From the NCBI GenBank assembly GCA_954871525.1, contig OX940865.1:25280420-25344419 (forward strand): a stretch of 64,000 bases of DNA, in the 5' to 3' direction. Shown here piece after piece: positions 58,449 to 64,000 of this stretch. The notes beneath the pieces were generated by a model. It saw nothing but the letters and a program-made list of their open reading frames with translations. It made no database searches and was not told where the DNA came from. Each line of letters starts with the position of its first letter. The stretch's first letter is position 1. This DNA comes from Parietaria judaica. Its lineage: Eukaryota > Streptophyta > Magnoliopsida > Rosales > Urticaceae. The translations under genes and the position numbers were made by a program.

Positions 58449-61400
58449 CGTTCACTTATATCCTTTGCTCAACAAATTTAGGGAATTTTTTGGAATTACA
58501 TTTCTTATTGTTCTCTCTAATCTAACTCCCGTTAAAAAAATGAAAATTACGTTTTTAATCTATGAAATTGAGACAATAAATTCGGTATACATTTTTAATA
58601 TGTGAAGGAAAACTCGATTGTATTAGACTTTTTTAATCCTCCACTTATCACTATGTGATTTTTTTAATCCTCGATTATTATAAATATATAATATATTATA
58701 ATATTTTATTGGGTTAAAATCATCCTTACAGTTTACAATAGTTTAAGATAGTTTTTGACAAAGTGTAATTTTGACCAATAATTGAATTTAGAATTTCAAA
58801 TTTTAAAGATTAAAGATTAAAAAAATTAAAAGTGATAAATAGAGGATTAAAATGTGATGTTTTCTTATATGAAATCAGACGAACATTATAATTTCACGAC
58901 CCATCATTCAGTCACTTGTTTTTGTTATTATTATTTTTCTTAATATTATCAAACTTTATAAAGAAAAACAAATATTGTTGTGACATAGAGATATCTAGAG
59001 AAACATGAAAGATGCAACATACGCTTATAATTTAGTGGTGACTGGTAAGATAAGGACACTGATAAGGAGAGAAACGCGCACATTGAAAAATAATTATATA
59101 TATTAAGAAGAAATATATATATATATATATATGATACATTCCTAAAATAAATATTATAATTAATCGGGTGGCATATATGATATATTCTTAAAAAATAGTA
59201 CAAACATGAAGAGAAAAAAAAAATAATTGTCCACATAAGCTGGTTCCAAGTTGGAACTAAAGTAGCTCTTCCTTGTTGATAAACAAGGAAATAATTTTTT
59301 TTTTTATTATGAAATATTTTTTAAATGACGTAGAAAATCAGAAGAAAAAGACTTTGATTTAGTGTGGAAGATCTCGGTTATAAAGTTTGAGGAAACTAAT
59401 AATTATAGGAAGGGTTAAATAAGTATAATTAAGAGTGTATATATATATATATATATAACTTATATATAATTAACATTAAAACATATAGATGTTATTTTCA
59501 GCATAAAAACGACATTATTTCTAATAGATCTCCTTGATTGTTTTACAAGAGATATGTAGTGTGTTTGAAGTTTTGACATTTATTCCGTCAAAATTACCTT
59601 TAAAATGTAAATTTTGATCGGATAAATATAAAAAATATTTTTTTTAAAAAATATATTCAATTGAAAATTTGCAATTCTTAACTTGATAGAAGAACAAAAA
59701 CAAACGACTAGAATGCCGGATTATTCAATAGTTATTCGATCAAATAAGTTAACCTCTATTGTTTTAATAGGATTATCATAAGATTTGACTTCGACAACAT
59801 TTTAAGAAGATCTCCACACTAATCTTGTCTTTTTAACAAATAATTCAAATAAGAGTTATAATAATTTCCCCTATTTTTGCAATTTCATAAGATTTCCTTC
59901 TTCATTGTAGTTAGGCTAGCTAATCAATCATCTCATGATAAACTTTTTCAAGATTTGTCTTAAATTGAATCAATATCATGATGACAATGGAAAATTTGTT
60001 TTTTTTTTTTTTAAATGATGGACCTACTTTGCTTGATTTCAAGCCTCTTTCATTATGGAAGGAAAAAAAAAGATAGTGCGATAAACAAACAATCATATTC
60101 ACAAATAAGTGTGATATATTTCAATTAAATGCTTTGGATTTATAATTAGCATAGTCTTTTGTTCCTTTGTTTGAGCATTGAGAATTCATTCAAAATCCAA
60201 ATCACTAGAAATTGACATTACATCTAAGAAGCCAAATACAATTGGCGCACCCTCCTTGACAGCAAAGGCGTGATGATAAATTGATACTGACAATAATAAT
60301 TTTCATTTTAAATGGAAAGAAATTAATAAAAAACAAAATAAGTGGTGAAATGTCCCATTTCCTGCCTCTAACGCTATAAAGTTAGGCTTTAATTGGACTT
60401 CACAAATAAAGTCGTTACCTCATTGATAGAGTTTTTGGCACTAAGTGATAATCCCATTGCAATTTGACCCATCAACCATGAAATTGGAATAAATGACAAA
60501 CAAGTAAACATTTTACAAAAAGAAAAAGAAAATATTAATTGCTATTAGTGCCACTCTAGGTAATATGCACATGTTTCCTTGTAGTTTTGATATATGATAT
60601 TTTTACTACAAATACCAAATGTCATATGTCGTGTCGTTCAACTTCATGTTACGGCAATATCAACTTAATATTTTATATCATCAGTTTCAAATCTTGGGTT
60701 GATCGCCGCATAATTTTATTTAATAGCGGTAAAATTATTAAGAGATGAGTTTTGTTTATGTTAAATTGACAACTTTCAGTAAAACGTCCCTACATGACAG
60801 TTAAACATTCATGTGGCATTGTCATATCACATGATGTCCACGAAGTCAGTTTAACATGGAGAGAACCTATCTTTTAATACTTTATCGTTATTAAATTAAT
60901 TTGGGGCAATGCCGCCCCATTTGACCTTAGCTTTGGGACTTATGCCGCCCCATCGAAGAAAAAAAAGTTCAAAATTGTTAGGGTGAAATCCCTGTTACCC
61001 TTTTTTTTTTCGAAGCCAAAAAAATCATAAACAAAATTATAGTTTTAACTTTTAACCATATGTACATTCTAGTTGCAAATATGCTAACTACTATCAATGG
61101 AGAAAGTTACACTTGAATGAGAATATTTGGGGACTATGGATGGAGTGAGCATTAAAAGGAATAAAACAACTGAGAAATTGTCTTAAATAATACTGAACTT
61201 GTGATTCTTATGGCTTTGGACAATACCATACAAGTTTGTTTTGTTTTGCCACCAAATGATCATTTGGAGCAATTTGGTTTTATAACGCAAACACATTTCA
61301 CCATAAAACATGGATGTTGATCAACCACGCATTATAATTGCATTTTCAGTTCAAAGTGTTTATAATTTAAAGTGCATGATTTTCTATTTGAAAAAAAAAA

Positions 61401-61840
61401 GGAAATCACTTTCAAGACGCATATATATAGCATTTAAGTGCAATTTTTAGCTATATTGAAAGCAAGCTACTCACATTGGCGTAAGGCTATTAATACATTT
61501 AGAGTAGCACATTTCTAATTCTCGTTTGAATTTAGAACTATTTTAATTTTAATTTCAACGTTTATATTTGTATTTCTTTTAGTTTACAACGGTTAAGTTT
61601 GTTGGATCAAAGAATCTATCAGCCAATATAAAATGGACGTAAAAATTTAAAATTTATGAATCTAGAAAAATACAAATTTACACTGTTCTGAATTTGGATT
61701 TTCCTAGATGTTACTCAGAAATTGGAATTTTTGAGTAGTGTATTTATTGGTTTCCTAGATTGTATTTACATAATTGATTATAATTATTAATAATGAAATA
61801 ATTATCTAAAAAATTAGAACAAAACAACACTAAAATTTAA
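58449..61840. other. AT-rich intergenic DNA
   Basis: No gene in ~3.4 kb. Short (AT)n runs lie near 59117-59132 and 59437-59457. tgccgccccat occurs twice near 60909 and 60953. Confidence 0.55.
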
Positions 61841-62369
61841 GGCATAGAGACGGTGCATGAATGGTTAGAGTGGTTCAAGCCGAACATGGCCACTGTTCTT
61901 GCTTGCTTGTCGTCGGTGCAGACCAAGACAAAACGCACCGTTTAACGGCCACGTGGCCCAACATGCAGCTTTCGACTCCTCACCCCGAATTCACCTCTCT
62001 TTAATTCTCACAAATTTTATAATAATTAGCTATATATATGTGTATGACTATATGTCTTCTTTTATTCCTTTCGCTTTATACAACAACAAATCATCCAGTA
62101 TCCAACATGCCTTGTCCCTGTTTTGTCCTCCTCCAATCGATTGAATAATACAATCTTTTTTTTAATCAAATGTAATGTACCATAATCTTATTTATAATCT
62201 ACATTTTTCATTATTTATTTTGCTGTAATCAAGTTGGAGATTATTGACCCTTTTTCCTCGTCAATTGATATCTAAATATGTTTAGACCGAAATAATTAAA
62301 TAAAATTCATGATTGTATTCTAATGGGTTCTTACGTTACGTGGATAATTAATACGTGAATAGCTGTTCT

Positions 62370-62400
<31 letters not shown>

Positions 62401-62700
62401 GCATGTCCTACGTACATATAATATGTGTGTTTTTGGGAACATTTTGAATTATTAGGAGAGTGAGAAGAGAGACGAGTGTGTGTGTGTGAGAGACCGTTGG
62501 AAATTATAGCCAATCCAATTTTGGTAAGCTCGGAAAATAATATTAATAAATAATAAGAATAGGTGTCAAGCGCTCCCTGCCACGTCATCACCGCGCGTGA
62601 ATCTCGCGCTTCAATCCCTGCCACTCTTCTTCCTTCTCTCTCTTCCCCATTATATCAACTTCGTCTTCTTCTTCTTCCTCTTCTTCATCCTCTGCTACTC
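61841..62700 (+). promoter_or_regulatory. Upstream region of the NHL gene
   Basis: Perfect 12-bp palindrome ggccacgtggcc (G-box) at 61947-61958. tgccacgtcatcacc (ACGT/as-1-like) at about 62577-62591. TATA-like cattatatcaa near 62649. (ATT)n at about 62370-62394. CT-rich leader from about 62610. No other gene. Confidence 0.5.
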
Positions 62701-62712
62701 TCTCTCTCTCCA

Positions 62713-62736
62713 ATGGAAATGTCTGTGTCCTCGTGA
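62713..62736 (+). promoter_or_regulatory. uORF a in the NHL leader
   Basis: Encodes MEMSVSS then TGA, preceded by a CT repeat. It is one of three look-alike short frames before the main ATG. Confidence 0.45.
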
Positions 62737-62889
62737 TCCCAGAATTGAACTTCCTTCCTCTCAAAACGCCGCCGTTTCGCCTCACCGTTCTCTGAACCGG
62801 TTCAAATGTGCGAGTCCTCGTTGTGAATTGTGATCATATATAGGAGAAAATTCAACAAGCTTCATTTTCTGAACCATTCTCTCTCTTCA

Positions 62890-62916
62890 ATGGAAATCTC
62901 CGTGTCCTCCTTGTAA
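62890..62916 (+). promoter_or_regulatory. uORF b in the NHL leader
   Basis: Encodes MEISVSSL then TAA, preceded by ctctctcttca. It shares the nucleotide words caatggaaat and gtgtcctc with uORF a. Confidence 0.45.
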
Positions 62917-62959
62917 TTCAAGGAAACAATCTCTCTCTCTCTCTCTCTCTCAGATAGCA

Positions 62960-62977
62960 ATGTCCGAGTCTCTGTGA
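62960..62977 (+). promoter_or_regulatory. uORF c in the NHL leader
   Basis: Encodes MSESL then TGA, directly after a (CT)n run at 62931-62952. It is 54 bases before the main ATG. Confidence 0.4.
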
Positions 62978-63031
62978 TTCGCCTCGTGATTCTAGAAAAA
63001 CATCAAAGCTTCGTTCTTTTCACGAACAAAA

Positions 63032-63754
63032 ATGACGGAGCAACCTCTAAAGCCAGTGCTCCAGAAGCCGCCGGGTTACCGGGACCCGGCCGCCCCGGCA
63101 GTCCGGCCCGCGCCGATGAGAAAAGCGGTCCTCCCGGTGTCGTTCCGGACCGAGAAGAGGCGCCGGAACTGGTGCCGGCTGTGCTGCTGCTTCGCCGTGC
63201 TCTTCCTCCTCCTCCTAATCCTCGCCTCGGCCATCGCCTCCGGATTGTTCTACCTCTGGTTCGACCCGAAGCTCCCGGTTTTCCACCTCCAGTCGGTCCG
63301 GATCCCCCACTTCAACGTCACAGCCCGGCCCGACGACGGGACCTACCTCGACGCCTCGGTCATGGCCCGGATCGAGGCCAAGAACCCGAACTCGCGGCTG
63401 GAAATATACTACGGCGTGACCCGGGTCGGGTTCCGTGTCCCGGGCGAGGACACGGGTCTGGGCAGCGATAGCGTGGCGGGTTTCGCCCAGGGGAAGAGCA
63501 ATACGACGAGCCTGAAGGTAGAAACGGCGGTGAAGGGTCAGCTCGTGGTGGACGGGGTTGGGAAGAGGCTGAAGAGTAGGTTTAAGAGCAAGGAGCTTGT
63601 GGTGGAAATCAGGGCACGGACACGTGTCGGGTATTTGGTTCGCGGCATGCGGGTCGGGTCGGTCGGGTTGTCGGTTACCTGTGGCGGCGTTAGCCTGAGG
63701 AGGCTGAATGACGGTGACATGCCCAGGTGCAGCATGGAGATGCTCAAATGGTAA
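63032..63754 (+). CDS. NDR1/HIN1-like LEA_2 membrane protein
   Basis: Single-exon gene, 240 aa. Residues 1-45 form a Pro-rich cytosolic N-terminus ending in a basic patch (EKRRRN). A cysteine cluster (CRLCCC, 48-53) leads into one membrane helix (about 52-76). An LEA_2 domain follows, with FDPKLPVF, FNVTARPDDG and the hallmark KNPNSRLEIYYG at ~115-126. The tail ends CSMEMLKW. NHL proteins are plasma-membrane proteins linked to pathogen response and abscisic acid signalling. The precise role of this member is unknown. GC-rich coding like the DUF1191 gene. By position it matches At4g01110. The ATG is the first long-frame ATG. A second overlapping frame (62974-63471) is a composition artefact. 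Confidence 0.92.
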   Translation: MTEQPLKPVLQKPPGYRDPAAPAVRPAPMRKAVLPVSFRTEKRRRNWCRLCCCFAVLFLLLLILASAIASGLFYLWFDPKLPVFHLQSVRIPHFNVTARPDDGTYLDASVMARIEAKNPNSRLEIYYGVTRVGFRVPGEDTGLGSDSVAGFAQGKSNTTSLKVETAVKGQLVVDGVGKRLKSRFKSKELVVEIRARTRVGYLVRGMRVGSVGLSVTCGGVSLRRLNDGDMPRCSMEMLKW

Positions 63755-64000
63755 TTCACTATTAATTAATATTTGTTTATTTTAATTAATTATTTTCATT
63801 TTCCTACTAATTAGAGATTGTTTGTTTGATAATTATTAAGCTTTCTTTTCAAGTCCAAAACACACACATTGATTGTTAAAATTAGGTGAGTAAGATAAAT
63901 AGATAATGAATTATGAAATAAATGGATGGTTGCTAAATCATTAACTCATAAGTATAACTCATAATCATTAACTTATTTAGTATCATCATGCTCTAGTGAT
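63755..64000. other. 3' flank of the NHL gene
   Basis: AT-rich sequence, probably 3' UTR and intergenic DNA. Nothing else seen. Confidence 0.5.

Noticed and set aside
62974..63471. 165-codon frame overlapping the start of the NHL gene
   Set aside because: It begins at a non-ATG codon, its Pro/Arg-rich text is what a shifted frame of a GC-rich gene gives, and the NHL frame has clear domains.
1..64000. CRISPR array, bacterial operon or phage content
   Set aside because: No regularly spaced repeats, no Shine-Dalgarno-led gene runs, and genes have plant introns.

Overview
This window is nuclear DNA of a flowering plant. The evidence is multi-exon genes with GT-AG introns, AT-rich intergenic DNA, a Ty1/copia element primed by initiator methionine tRNA, tRNA-derived SINEs, MITEs, and proteins typical of eudicots: DUF1191, GDSL esterase, G-box binding factor, CURT1, NDR1/HIN1-like and F-box DUF295. 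I cannot name the species. It is most likely a rosid-type eudicot.

Layout. 1-2.7 kb: AT-rich DNA with a TCGCGA-rich island. 2.75-3.6 kb: intact DUF1191 membrane protein gene (+), preceded by two short uORFs. 5.7-7.0 kb: broken minus-strand gene of unknown family carrying a foldback insertion. 7.4 kb: stray GDSL last-exon fragment. 8.56-9.98 kb: 0.7-kb tandem duplication, each unit encoding a 112-115 aa protein with a WRKY-type zinc finger whose WRKYGQK motif is gone. 10.8-16.6 kb: dead CURT1A-type thylakoid gene split by a young, apparently complete copia element (11734-16409, TSD TGTGG). 16.9-21.2 kb: complete five-exon GDSL esterase gene (-). 21.8-35.4 kb: repeat-rich DNA with MITEs, a SIRE-like LTR remnant, a hAT-type MITE, a GC-rich minisatellite and two SINEs with 17-18 bp TSDs. 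35.8-40.1 kb: complete GBF-type bZIP gene (+). 40.1-48.5 kb: repeats, including a possible plastid-derived group II intron relic. 48.7-51.0 kb: eight-exon glucose-6-phosphate 1-epimerase gene (+). 52.4-54.3 kb: eleven-exon exosome RRP41 gene (-). 57.1-57.8 kb: F-box/DUF295 pseudogene (-). 58.3 kb: RNase H-like retroelement fragment. 63.0-63.8 kb: intact NDR1/HIN1-like gene (+), with three look-alike uORFs in its leader.

The gene order CURT1A, DUF1191, GDSL, GBF and NHL matches, from memory, the Arabidopsis series At4g01150, 01140, 01130, 01120 and 01110. The epimerase and RRP41 match At3g61610 and At3g61620. The window therefore looks like a single ancestral block that Arabidopsis split between duplicated segments. 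These are independent housekeeping or regulatory genes, not a pathway cluster. The most unusual content is the pair of WRKY-derived mini-proteins.
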